Assembly: GCA_016713235.1 (NCBI GenBank)
Contig: JADJPN010000001.1
Location: 1-64,000, forward strand
From: Hyphomicrobiales bacterium
GTDB taxonomy: Bacteria; Pseudomonadota; Alphaproteobacteria; Rhizobiales; Xanthobacteraceae
Reading direction: 5' to 3'
DNA: 64,000 bases
Position 1 is the stretch's first letter; the number at the start of each line of letters is the position of its first letter. Of this stretch, positions 45,033 through 53,557 are shown piece after piece. Under the pieces are notes generated by a model. The model was not told the origin of the DNA, ran no database searches, and saw nothing but the letters and a program-made list of their open reading frames with translations. The position numbers were made by a program, and so were the translations under genes.

Positions 45033-45089
45033 AGAAGAAGAACGCGCCGAAATGAAGAAGAAGAACGCGCCGAAATGAACAAGAAAAAG
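45021..45089. repeat. Threefold 23-bp tandem repeat over a stop/start junction
   Basis: Units start at 45021, 45044 and 45067; each opens gcgccgaaatgaa. The first two are identical, the third diverges after aatgaa. Because 23 is not a multiple of 3, each unit presents an ATG in a different frame (45029, 45052, 45075). The first two would encode the 8-residue peptide MKKKNAPK, each ending at the TGA that overlaps the next ATG. The third ATG starts the FAD-linked oxidase. Confidence 0.9.
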
Positions 45090-46534
45090 AAAGCGGGGAA
45101 ATCCTCAGGCGAAGCGATGCTCTCGCGGTTTCTCAAAATTGTCGGCGAGAAGAACGCGATCCGCGGCGAAGACATGACGCCGTTTCTGCACGAGCAGCGC
45201 GACCTTTACCACGGCAAGGCCGCGATGGTCTTGAAGCCCGCGAACGCCGAGGAAGTCGCGGAAATTCTAAAACTCGCGGACAAGACGAAAACCGCGATCG
45301 TGCCGCAAGGCGGCAATACCGGCCTCGTCGGCGGGCAAGTGCCGTTCGACAAGAACGCGATCATCGTCTCAACGATGCGCATGAATAAAATCCGCGAGGT
45401 CGACGCCGACGCCAATACGATGACAGTCGAGAGCGGCGTGATCTTGCAGAACGCGCAGGAGGCGGCGGTGAAGGCGGAGCGGCTGTTTCCACTCTCGCTC
45501 GGCGCGGAAGGAAGCTGCACGATCGGCGGCAATCTCTCGACCAATGCCGGCGGCACGCAGGTGCTGGCTTACGGCAATGCGCGCGACCTGGTGCTGGGAC
45601 TAGAAGTCGTGCTCGCGAACGGAAAAATCCTGCGCGGACTTCGTAAGCTGAAGAAGGACAATACCGGCTACGATCTGCGCCATCTCTTCATGGGCGCGGA
45701 AGGTACGCTCGGTATTATCACGGCGGCGGTGCTGAAACTTTTTCCGAGCCCTTGCGCAATCTCGACTGCGTGGATCGGCGTGCCCTCGCCGGAGGCGGCA
45801 CTATCACTGCTCAATCTCGCGCTGTCGCGCGCAGGTACGTCGCTGACGAGTTTCGAGCTGATGCCGCGCATTGCGCTGGAGTTCGACCTGCGGCATCTGC
45901 CGGGTGCGCGTGACCCGCTGTCGTCGCCGCATCCCTGGTATGTGCTTGCGGAAATTTTCGGTGACGATGAAACGCGCACACGCGAGCTGATGGAATCGCT
46001 GCTCGCGGATGGTGTGGAAAAAAACCTCGTGACCGACGCGACGTTCGCCGAAAGCGTCGAGCAGCGTAACCAGCTCTGGAAACTGCGGACCGCCATGTCG
46101 GACGTGCAGAAGCCCGAAGGCGGTTCGATCAAGCACGATATCTCGGTGCCGGTGTCGTCGGTGCCGGCGTTCGTGAAGGAAGCGACGGCGAAGGTGGAAC
46201 AGATGATCCCCGGCGCGCGGGTCGTCGCGTTCGGTCATCTCGGCGACGGCAATCTTCATTACAATGTGAGCCAGCCGGCCGGCGCGGACAAGGCGAAGTT
46301 CCTCGCCAAGTGGGAAGCAGTGAACGACGCGGTTCATACGATCGTCGCGAAATACGAAGGCTCGATCTCCGCCGAACACGGCATCGGCGTCCTGAAGCGC
46401 GATTTACTTGCGAAAGCCAAAGACCCGGTTGCGCTTTCCGTCATGCACGCAATTAAAAAACGCTCGACCCGAACGGCATCCTCAATCCCGGCAAGGTGCT
46501 TCGCACGAAAGTTCTTGGCGGGAGGAAGTCATAA
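45075..46534 (+). CDS. FAD-linked oxidase (GlcD / D-lactate dehydrogenase type), one frame break
   Basis: About 486 residues. FAD-binding domain of the PCMH/VAO type: VVPQGGNTGLVGGQVPFD-like segment near 75-95, ALSLGAEGSCTIGGNLSTNA, GGTQVLAYGNARDLVLGLEV, RHLFMGAEGTLGIITAAVLK. C-terminal FAD-oxidase domain: RVVAFGHLGDGNLHYNVSQP and SISAEHGIGVLKRDLLAK. Near 46455 a run of six A breaks the frame; seven A would restore LDPNGILNPGKVL and a stop at 46534. It oxidises a 2-hydroxy acid such as D-lactate, glycolate or 2-hydroxyglutarate. Confidence 0.9.
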
Positions 46535-46938
46535 AAACCGAATACGCCGCGAGCGCCGCGATCTTCCGCAACGACGGCAAAGTGCTGCTCGCCAGACGGA
46601 CCAAGCCGCCGTTCAAGTGGAGTTTTCCCGGCGGGCGGCTTGAACCCGGCGAGAGCGCGAAAGACGCCGCCATCCGCGAAGCACGCGAAGAGGTCTTCGT
46701 CGAAATCGAATTGATTACGAAAGTGGCGGAACGCGAGGTCGTGCTGGATGCGCAGGGTCTGCGTTATCTGATCTCTGTTTTTGCCGCGCGCCTCGCTTCC
46801 GGCGAACCGCGCACGGGACCGGAGGCGAGCGAAATCGGGTGGTTCGCTATTGCCGACATCGCGTCGCTGGACGCGACCGAGGGGCTCGAACAATCCGCGC
46901 GGGAAGCGGAGCGCGCTTTTCTTGCCGCCAACCGATAG
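46531..46938 (+). CDS. Nudix hydrolase with unclear start codon
   Basis: About 136 residues. The Nudix box is complete: GGRLEPGESAKDAAIREARE then EV (G-x5-E-x7-REVxEExG-like), preceded by VLLARRTKPPFKWSFPGG. It would cleave a nucleoside diphosphate linked to another group. The protein fold begins at IKTEYAASAAIFRNDGKVLL, but no ATG, GTG or TTG is found there. An ATA at 46531 lies 6 bases after ggagg and overlaps the previous stop as TCATAA; ATGA would be usual, so a base error or a rare ATA start are both possible. Confidence 0.85.
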   Translation: MKTEYAASAAIFRNDGKVLLARRTKPPFKWSFPGGRLEPGESAKDAAIREAREEVFVEIELITKVAEREVVLDAQGLRYLISVFAARLASGEPRTGPEASEIGWFAIADIASLDATEGLEQSAREAERAFLAANR

Positions 46939-46986
46939 CGCGCGCCGGCGCTTGCCCGGCATTTCGAACAAGCGCATATCCGGCGC

Positions 46987-47374
46987 GTGATGAAGCGGGC
47001 TCCTTACCTTCTCCTTACCTTCTTCCTGCTCGGTACGGCGCCGCTCTCGGCGCAAGCGCCGCTGCCGAATCGCGCCGCCTATGAAGCCGATCTGATCCAG
47101 CTCTCGGAAATTCTCGGCGCGCTGCATTATCTGCGGCCACTCTGCGGCGGGGCCGAACAAGGCCAGTGGCGCGTGGAAATGCAGGCGCTGATCGATGCCG
47201 CGCAGCTTGGCCGGCGACAAGCGCGGGCTGCTCGTGACCAGCTTCAACCGGGGCTACACGTCTTATGAGCAGACCTACCGGACCTGCACGCCGGCAGCGC
47301 GGGTCGCGGTGCAGCGGTTTCTCGATGAAGGCAGCCGCCTCTCCCGCGACATCGCGCTGCGCTACGGCAATTGA
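46987..47374 (+). CDS. TIGR02301-family secreted protein, one frame break
   Basis: About 129 residues. Signal peptide MKRAPYLLLTFFLLGTAPLS, then QAPLPNRAAYEADLIQLSEI, LGALHYLRPLCGGAEQGQWR, EMQALIDAAQLG. The frame slips near 47215; the next frame gives KRGLLVTSFNRGYTSYEQTY, RTCTPAARVAVQRFLDEGSR, LSRDIALRYGN and a stop at 47374. It matches the TIGR02301 family of small alphaproteobacterial secreted proteins with two conserved cysteines (in PLCGG and RTCTP). No function known. Confidence 0.85.
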
Positions 47375-47488
47375 GCTCAAAAACCGTCCACCGCGTTAAC
47401 CTTCTTTAAAGGTCCGTGGCGACGGAACTCCGCAGCCCCGTTAAGGTCGGTAAACAACGTCGGGCGGCAAGCTCGCGAGGGGATTGTT

Positions 47489-47758
47489 TTGCGTAACGTC
47501 GCGCCGCTGAGAATGGGCAAGGTCGAGGAAATGCGCTCGGAAGACGAGCGCCGCGCCGCTTTCGGCTATCTCAATGAAGCCTGGGAGGAAGCCCGGCTCG
47601 ACGGCATCGACGGCGACTGCCTGGCGCAGGTGGCACTGTTCACCGCGATCAACGAGTTGGTCTCGACCTATGGCGAGGAAGCCACCGCCACGTATGCGGA
47701 AGGCTTGAGCGAGCGCATCCGCCGCGGCGAATTCACGATCGCCGCCAACCGCCAGTAA
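47489..47758 (+). CDS. Small conserved-looking hypothetical protein
   Basis: 89 residues from a TTG at 47489 (a later ATG at 47513 gives MGKVEEMRSEDERRAAFGYL). It is acidic and mostly helical (ALFTAINELVSTYGEEATAT, YAEGLSERIRRGEFTI). There is no signal peptide or membrane segment. I do not recognise a named domain, but the composition and codon use resemble core genes. It stands alone between the TIGR02301 gene and a secreted protein gene. Confidence 0.6.
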   Translation: MRNVAPLRMGKVEEMRSEDERRAAFGYLNEAWEEARLDGIDGDCLAQVALFTAINELVSTYGEEATATYAEGLSERIRRGEFTIAANRQ

Positions 47759-47816
47759 TTTTCTCCGCGAACGGCGTGCCTTCGGGCTAAACTGCATCAC
47801 CTTCGGGGCGGCAATC

Positions 47817-48425
47817 ATGAAAACGCGACATCACGCACTTTCTTTGGCGTTCTTGGGCTTGGCGTGCCTTGCCCTGGCGTTCGTTGCCGCCGGGTTCGCG
47901 ATGCCGGCAGCCGCCCAGAACAAAGTGAAGTCCGAAACGCTTCGCACCCCGAAGCAGAACAGCGCGCCCGCGGAAATCGTCCGCGATTTTTCCCGCCTGC
48001 CCGATGCGGTGCGCAAAAAACGGGAAGAGATTCTGGCGGCGGCAAGCAGCGGCGATCTTGCCAAGGTCGCCGCTATCGTCAACGCGGACCAGACCACGAT
48101 TTCCTTCGGCGGCGACATCGATGCTTCGGAGTTCTGGAAGAAAACCTTTCCGGACAGCGACGGCGCCGAAGTGCTGGCGACATTGATCGAAGCGCTGGAA
48201 ATGCCGTTCGTGCATATGGACAAGGGCAACGCACAGGAGATGTTCGTGTGGCCCTATTTCCACGCGATGCCACTCGACAAGCTTACGCCCGCGCAACGGG
48301 TCGAGCTGTTCCGCCTGGTGACGGCTTATGACTTTCGCGAGATGCAGAAGTTCGGTTCGTACAACTTCTTCCGTGCCGGCATTTCACCGGACGGACGCTG
48401 GCAGTTTTTCGTGGCGGGAGACTAG
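47817..48425 (+). CDS. Secreted hypothetical protein
   Basis: 202 residues with a signal peptide (MKTRHHALSLAFLGLACLAL, cleavage near AAAQ). The mature part contains VRKKREEILAAASSGDLAKV, FGGDIDASEFWKKTFPDSDG, EMFVWPYFHAMPLDKLTPAQ and SYNFFRAGISPDGRWQFFVA. The early helix resembles an ankyrin-like or bacterial SH3-type lead-in but I cannot assign a family. It overlaps the convergent pyrC stop by 4 bp. Probably periplasmic. Confidence 0.75.
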   Translation: MKTRHHALSLAFLGLACLALAFVAAGFAMPAAAQNKVKSETLRTPKQNSAPAEIVRDFSRLPDAVRKKREEILAAASSGDLAKVAAIVNADQTTISFGGDIDASEFWKKTFPDSDGAEVLATLIEALEMPFVHMDKGNAQEMFVWPYFHAMPLDKLTPAQRVELFRLVTAYDFREMQKFGSYNFFRAGISPDGRWQFFVAGD

Positions 48426-49762
48426 CTGCCTTTCGGCAGCGCCTCGAGAAAGCGCACCGGCTGCCCCCGCCCCTTCGCGAGCAACTGGTTGTCGCGCATC
48501 ACGATGGTGCCGCGCACGATCGTGCCGACGGGCCAGCCCGTCACCTGCATGCCGTCATAAGGCGTCCAGCCCGCTTTCGAAGCGACCCACTGGTTGGTGA
48601 TCGTTTCGCGGCGCTTCAGATCGACGACGGTAAAATCGGCGTCGTAGCCGACCGCGACGCGGCCCTTGCTCGAAATTCCAAAGACACGCGCGGGGCCGTG
48701 GCTCGAAAGATCGACGAAACGCTCGAGCGTGAGGCGGCCCGCGTTCACATGATCGAGCATGAGCGGAACGATGGTCTGCACGCCGGTCATGCCCGACGGG
48801 CTCGCGGGATAGGTCTTGGCCTTTTCTTCCAGCGTATGCGGCGCGTGATCGGAGCCGAGAATATCGACGGTGCCATCGGCAATCCCGCGCCAGATCGCAT
48901 CGCGGTGACGCGCGTCGCGCACCGGCGGATTCATCTGCGCGCGCGTGCCGAGCCGCTCGTAACATTCGGGCGCAACCAGGGTGAGATGATGCGGCGTTAC
49001 TTCGACCGTCGCGACATCCTTATGCGCGGCGAGAAAATCGATCTCTTCCGCGGTCGAAATGTGGAGCACATGCACGCGCGCACCGGTTTCGTGCGCGAGC
49101 GTGACGAGACGCGTGGTCGCGAGCAATGCCGCGACCGGATCGCGCCACATGGGGTGCGAGCGCGGATCGCCTTCGATGCGCTCGCCCTTGCGCTCGTTCA
49201 GCCGCGGTTCGTCTTCGGCATGAAAGGAGGCGCGGCGGCGGATGTTTTCGAGAATGGCACGCAGGCCGGCGTCGTCCGGGATCAGCAGTTTTCCGGTCGA
49301 CGAGCCCATGAAAACCTTGATGCCCGCGCAACCAATAAGCTGCTCGTACTCCGCGACCTGCGCGAAGTTATCCGCGGTGCCGCCAATGAAGAAAGCGAAG
49401 TCGCAATGCATGCGGCCGATCGCGCGGCCAATCTTGTCGGCAAAAGCTGTGTCGTCGATCGTCAGCGGATCGGTGTTCGGCATTTCGAAGACGGCCGTGA
49501 CACCACCCATAACGGCCGAACGCGAGCCGCTTTCGAGGTCTTCCTTGTGGGTCATTCCCGGCTCGCGGAAATGCACCTGCGTGTCGATGACGCCGGGAAG
49601 GATATGAAGACCCGCGCATTGCCAGATTTCACGCGAGGAACCGGGCGCGATACTGCCGATGGCTACGATCTTGCCATCGCGGACGCCGATGTCACGAGCG
49701 AACGCGCCATCGTGATTGACCACGGTCGCGCCGGCCAGGACTAAATCGTAGGTTTCGGCCAT
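48422..49762 (-). CDS. pyrC: Dihydroorotase-type amidohydrolase
   Basis: 446 residues from the ATG at 49762. Metal ligands: His-x-His in VIDTQVHFREPGMTHKE near 58; the carboxylated Lys in CAGIKVFMGSSTGKLL; His in ASFHAEDEPRLNERKG; VHVLHISTAEEIDFL; and the final Asp in DILGSDHAPHTLEEKAKTYP. This is the class I/II dihydroorotase layout, which cyclises carbamoyl aspartate in pyrimidine synthesis; allantoinase is a related alternative. It is divergent from the ygfZ gene by 118 bp, as in many Rhizobiales. Confidence 0.88.
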   Translation of the reverse strand: MAETYDLVLAGATVVNHDGAFARDIGVRDGKIVAIGSIAPGSSREIWQCAGLHILPGVIDTQVHFREPGMTHKEDLESGSRSAVMGGVTAVFEMPNTDPLTIDDTAFADKIGRAIGRMHCDFAFFIGGTADNFAQVAEYEQLIGCAGIKVFMGSSTGKLLIPDDAGLRAILENIRRRASFHAEDEPRLNERKGERIEGDPRSHPMWRDPVAALLATTRLVTLAHETGARVHVLHISTAEEIDFLAAHKDVATVEVTPHHLTLVAPECYERLGTRAQMNPPVRDARHRDAIWRGIADGTVDILGSDHAPHTLEEKAKTYPASPSGMTGVQTIVPLMLDHVNAGRLTLERFVDLSSHGPARVFGISSKGRVAVGYDADFTVVDLKRRETITNQWVASKAGWTPYDGMQVTGWPVGTIVRGTIVMRDNQLLAKGRGQPVRFLEALPKGS

Positions 49763-49880
49763 ACGGCCCCGCGAAAACGACCGGCCTTGCCGGTCTCCTC
49801 CAGCGGCATTACTTGTCAGTGAAATTCTTTGCAAGCGGTCTTCCCTGCCGCATCAACCGAAATCAGTACGAGAACGAATT

Positions 49881-50764
49881 ATGCGCGCGGCAATTCTCGA
49901 TGAACGGGCAGTTCTACGAATAACCGGCGCGGATGCCCGGAAGTTCCTGGAAAATATCATCACGAACGATGTCGATTCGCTCATGCCCGATCAGGCACGA
50001 TTTGCAGCGTTGCTCACGCCGCAAGGCAAGATCATCGCCGACTTCTTCGTCGTCGGCGCGAGCGAAGAAGAAGGCGGCGGCTTCCTGATCGATGCGCCCG
50101 CCGCGCTCGCGGACGACATTGCGAAAAAGCTTGGCCTTTACAAACTGCGTGCCGCCGTCTCGATCGAACAGCGGCCCGATCTTGCGGTCGCCGTCATCGA
50201 CGACGGCGAAGCGACCGCAGAACTCGGCGTCGTGTTCGGTGACCCGAGACACCCCGGACTTGGCCAGCGGCTCGTGCTTCCCGCCGACAGCGCGAAGGCC
50301 GATCTGGAAGCGGCGGGCTTCAGCATGATCGACGCAAGCAGCTATCACGAGAAGCGGATTGCACTCGGCATCCCGGACGGCGGCAAGGACTTCATGTACT
50401 CGAATGCCTATCCGCACGAGACCGACATGGACCAGTTGAACGGCGTCGATTTCAAGAAGGGCTGTTTCATCGGGCAGGAAGTCGTCTCGCGCATGGAGCG
50501 CAAGACCACGCCGCGCACGCGGATCGTGCCCGTTACGTTCGACACCGCGCCGTTTCCCGGCGTTGAAGTAAAGGCGGCGCGCGGCCCGCGGGACATATGG
50601 GCTCCGGCGTCAACGGCAAGGGTCTCGCAATGGTGCGGCTCGACCGCGTGCATGAAGCGCTTGCGAAGGGCGACAAGATTACCGCGGGCGGGATCGAGAT
50701 TTCTTTGCAGAAGCCTGCCTGGGCGCGCTTTGTGTTTCCCGGAGAACCCGGTTTCGGCGCATAA
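49881..50764 (+). CDS. ygfZ: YgfZ/GcvT-like folate-binding protein, one frame break
   Basis: About 294 residues. The YgfZ signature K-G-C-F-I-G-Q-E occurs in DFKKGCFIGQEVVSRMERKT near 195. N-terminal ITGADARKFLENIITNDVDS and LLTPQGKIIADFFV are typical. The frame slips near 50590; without it the sequence ends GSGVNGKGLAMVRLDRVHEA, ALAKGDKITAGGIEISLQKP, WARFVFPGEPGFGA and a stop at 50764. It supports Fe-S cluster assembly or repair in a folate-dependent way. An apparent fusion with the next gene is an artefact of this break. Confidence 0.9.
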
Positions 50765-50771
50765 TCGCGCA

Positions 50772-51362
50772 ATGAAAAAACACGTTCATGCCGATGGCAA
50801 AAAACGCTGCGTCTGGTGCGGCGTCGATCCGCTTTACGTGCACTATCACGACACCGAATGGGGCGTGCCGGAATATGACGACCGCGCGCTGTTCGAAAAG
50901 CTGATCCTCGACGGATTTCAGGCCGGGCTTTCGTGGATCACGATTTTGCGCAAGCGCGACAACTTCCGCAAAGCCTTCGACAAGTTCAATCCCGAAAAGA
51001 TCGCGCGCTATGACGCGAAGAAGCTGAACGCCTTGATGCAGGACGAAGGCATCGTCCGCAACAAGATGAAAATTCACGGCGCGCGGCAATCCGCGCGTGC
51101 ATGGCTGAAAATCCAGGAAGAAGGTCCGGGCTTTTCGAAGCTGTTGTGGGATTTCGTCGGCGGCGAACCGAGGATCAACAAGATCAAGATGCATGGCGGT
51201 GTGCCGGTCGATTCCAAAGCCTCAATTGCGATGTCGAAAGAACTGAAAGAGCGCGGCTTTAATTTCTGCGGTCCGACCATCGTCTACGCCTTCATGCAGG
51301 CGACCGGCATGGTCAACGATCACCTGACGACCTGCTACCGCCACAAGGAGCTATCGAAGTGA
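50772..51362 (+). CDS. tag: DNA-3-methyladenine glycosylase I
   Basis: 196 residues from the ATG at 50772. The zinc ligands of Tag are present: Cys and His in KRCVWCGVDPLYVHYHDTEW at the N-terminus and the C-terminal DHLTTCYRHKEL. Core: VPEYDDRALFEKLILDGFQA, GLSWITILRKRDNFRKAFD and SKELKERGFNFCGPTIVYAF. It removes 3-methyladenine from alkylated DNA. Its stop overlaps the GTG start of the HD-domain gene (GTGA), so these genes are translationally coupled. Confidence 0.93.
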   Translation: MKKHVHADGKKRCVWCGVDPLYVHYHDTEWGVPEYDDRALFEKLILDGFQAGLSWITILRKRDNFRKAFDKFNPEKIARYDAKKLNALMQDEGIVRNKMKIHGARQSARAWLKIQEEGPGFSKLLWDFVGGEPRINKIKMHGGVPVDSKASIAMSKELKERGFNFCGPTIVYAFMQATGMVNDHLTTCYRHKELSK

Positions 51363-51994
51363 CGAAAGCCGTGGCTCGCGCTTCCTCCGTGAAGCGCGCG
51401 GCGCCGCCACGCGCTTGGCAACGCATGTTGTCAGGCCGCAGGCTCGATCTCCTCGACCCCTCGCCGCTCGATGTCGAAATCGAAGACATCGCGCATGGGC
51501 TTGCGCGGGTGGCGCGGTGGAACGGTCAGACCACGGGCGCGAATATCTTTTCGGTCGCGCAGCATTCGCTGCTGGTCGAAGCGGTGTCACGGAAGATTTC
51601 CGCGAACCTTGACCGCACATGGCGGCTCGCCGTGCTTCTGCACGACGCCCCTGAATACGTGATCGGCGACCTCATCAGCCCGTTCAAGGCGGTGCTGCGC
51701 GCGGACTACAAGGCGGTCGAGAACCGGCTCCTGCACGCGATCTCGCTCCGCTTCGGCCTGCCGGCGCAGTGGCCCGCGGAACTTGTCGAACACACGAAGA
51801 AAGCCGACCGTCACGCAGCGTTTCTCGAAGCCACGAAGCTTGCGGGCTTCAAGGAGGCTGAAGCACGGCGCTTTTTCGGCACCCCGCCGGGCCTCGACGC
51901 CGCTGCCGAGAAGCGCTACCTCACGCCTTGGAATGCGGAAACCGCCGCGAAGCGGTTTCTCGCCCGCTTCAAGGAACTCTCGGACGGAAAATGA
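51359..51994 (+). CDS. HD-domain hydrolase (YfbR-like)
   Basis: 211 residues, start GTG. The HD motif is in TWRLAVLLHDAPEYVIGDLI near 95 with a preceding His in FSVAQHSLLVEAVSRKISAN. The N-terminal LDLLDPSPLDVEIEDIAHGL, RVARWNGQTTGANIF pattern is found in a group of alphaproteobacterial HD hydrolases related to 5'-deoxynucleotidases. It probably hydrolyses a nucleotide phosphate. It overlaps the phosphatase gene downstream by 4 bp (ATGA). Confidence 0.85.
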   Translation: MTKAVARASSVKRAAPPRAWQRMLSGRRLDLLDPSPLDVEIEDIAHGLARVARWNGQTTGANIFSVAQHSLLVEAVSRKISANLDRTWRLAVLLHDAPEYVIGDLISPFKAVLRADYKAVENRLLHAISLRFGLPAQWPAELVEHTKKADRHAAFLEATKLAGFKEAEARRFFGTPPGLDAAAEKRYLTPWNAETAAKRFLARFKELSDGK

Positions 51995-52506
51995 TTCACG
52001 TTTGCTCGCTTTCCCGGATGCCTAGTGTTGTCGAGACGACCGGCGCGGAGCACGTCGTGACGCTCATTCGCAACACGACGCGCGTGACGCGGCCGAAAAA
52101 CATTCTGGAAGAAAATCATCTCATTTTGTCCATCGACGACATCGAGGACGAACTCGAAGGCATGGTGGCGCCGGCGGAAACGCATGTCGCGGAACTCCTC
52201 ACCTTCGTGCAGCGCTGGAACCGCGAGAAGCCGATTGTCGTACATTGCTTCGCAGGCATCAGCCGTTCGACCGCCGCCGCGTTCATTACGGCTTGCGCAA
52301 TTTCTCCCGAACGCGATGAGGCGGAAATCGCACAGGCGATCCGCGCTGCCTCGGTCACCGCACAGCCCAATCCGCGCATCGTGAATTTCGGCGACAAGCT
52401 CCTCGGCCGCCAAGGCCGCATGGTCGAAGCCGTCCGCGCCATCGGCAAAGGCAGCTTTGGCGGCGCGTGGGTCGACGAAGCCGAACCCTTCCTCATTAAA
52501 ATCTGA
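51991..52506 (+). CDS. Tyrosine/dual-specificity phosphatase family protein
   Basis: 171 residues. The Cys-x5-Arg active-site loop is in PIVVHCFAGISRSTAAAFIT near 83; the general acid Asp is probably in LSIDDIEDELEGM. It starts MIHVCSLSRMPSVVETTGAE. The family acts on phosphoproteins or phosphorylated small molecules; the coupling to HD and Tag genes does not reveal the substrate. It overlaps the HD gene by 4 bp and is 2 bp from the regulator gene that follows. Confidence 0.88.
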   Translation: MIHVCSLSRMPSVVETTGAEHVVTLIRNTTRVTRPKNILEENHLILSIDDIEDELEGMVAPAETHVAELLTFVQRWNREKPIVVHCFAGISRSTAAAFITACAISPERDEAEIAQAIRAASVTAQPNPRIVNFGDKLLGRQGRMVEAVRAIGKGSFGGAWVDEAEPFLIKI

Positions 52507-52508
52507 CA

Positions 52509-53478
52509 ATGGCGAACGAGCAGCACCCGCGAACCGCAATCGAAATCGGTCTCGCGGCTGCCATCGTCGCGATCGATGCCGATACACCGCTTATTCTTGT
52601 AGCCGGCGAAGGTGGCGGCTTTGGTTTGCCATCCGGCCCATTCGACGCACCGGAGCACCGCACCTTCGAGATCGGCCTTCGCCGTTTCGTGGCCGAACAG
52701 ACCGCGCTCGAAGTCGGCTATGTCGAGCAGCTTTACACGTTCGGCGACCGCGGACGGCACGCGCAGGCTGGCGACACCGCCCCACATGTGGTCTCCGTCG
52801 GTTATCTCGCGCTGACGCGCGCATCCGACGCAAGCGATGAAATCGCACGGCGCGCGCTTCGAGCCCTGGTACAAATTTTTTCCGTGGGAAGACTGGCGCG
52901 ACGGGCGGCCGAAGGTTTTGGACGCTTCCATCCTTCCGGCGCTCAATGCCTGGGCGAAAAATGCGAAGCCTGCGCCCGGCGCGGAATTCGCGCCGCGCGA
53001 GCGTATCCGGCTTTCTTTCGGCATCGAGGGCGCGCCCTGGGACGAAGAGCGCGTACTCGAGCGCTATGAGCTGCTTTATTCCGCGGGCTTGATCGCGGAA
53101 TCGCAACGCGACGGGCGCGAAGCAGCGCTTGCCCGGGGAAAGAGCGAGGGGCTCGGCGAGCCGATGCAGTTCGATCATCGTCGAATACTTGCGACTGCGA
53201 TTTCGCGGCTGCGCGCAAAGCTCAAATACCGGCCGGTCGTGTTCGAGCTGATGCCGGACGAATTCACGCTCACCGAATTGCAGCGCACCGTGGAAGCGAT
53301 CGCGGGCCGGCATCTGCACAAGCAGAATTTCCGCCGGCTGGTGGAAGGTACCGCATTGGTCGAACCGACCGGAGAGGTCTCGACGCATACCGGCGGACGG
53401 CCGGCGGCGATGTTCCGTTTTCGCCGCGAGGTGCTGAAAGAGCGGCCCGCGCCCGGACTGCGCTTCGGCAGGCGCTAG
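52509..53478 (+). CDS. nadQ: Nudix-fold NAD biosynthesis regulator (NadQ-like), one frame break
   Basis: About 322 residues. The N-terminal half is Nudix-like (AIEIGLAAAIVAIDADTPLI, FGLPSGPFDAPEHRTFEIGL, FVAEQTALEVGYVEQLYTFG, HVVSVGYLALTRA) but lacks a canonical Nudix box. The frame slips near 52850. The rest carries EPWYKFFPWEDWRDGRPKVL, LMPDEFTLTELQRTVEAIAG, KQNFRRLVEGTALVEPTGEV, a winged-helix DNA-binding domain. This architecture is that of the COG4111 regulators called NadQ in alphaproteobacteria, which control NAD synthesis genes. It converges on the nadC-nadB-nadA run, which supports the assignment. Confidence 0.8.
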
Positions 53479-53489
53479 ATTGCGGAGGC

Positions 53490-53557
53490 GGGGCCCCGCG
53501 CCCGCCCGGCCGCCCCGCCCCCCCCGCGCCCCCCCCCCCCCCCCCGCCCCCCCCCCG
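53490..53557. other. C-rich low-complexity tract between convergent nadQ and nadC
   Basis: Almost entirely C with a few G, including runs of 17 and 10 C. It stands exactly where the two convergent genes would share a terminator, and nadC has no stop codon before it. Nothing like it occurs elsewhere in the window. An unresolved read end or assembly gap is the most likely cause; see findings. Confidence 0.7.

Noticed and set aside
49881..51362. A 493-residue open frame looking like a YgfZ-Tag fusion protein
   Set aside because: A one-base slip near 50590 moves the ygfZ frame into that of tag. Allowing for it, ygfZ ends normally at 50764 and tag has its own ATG at 50772.
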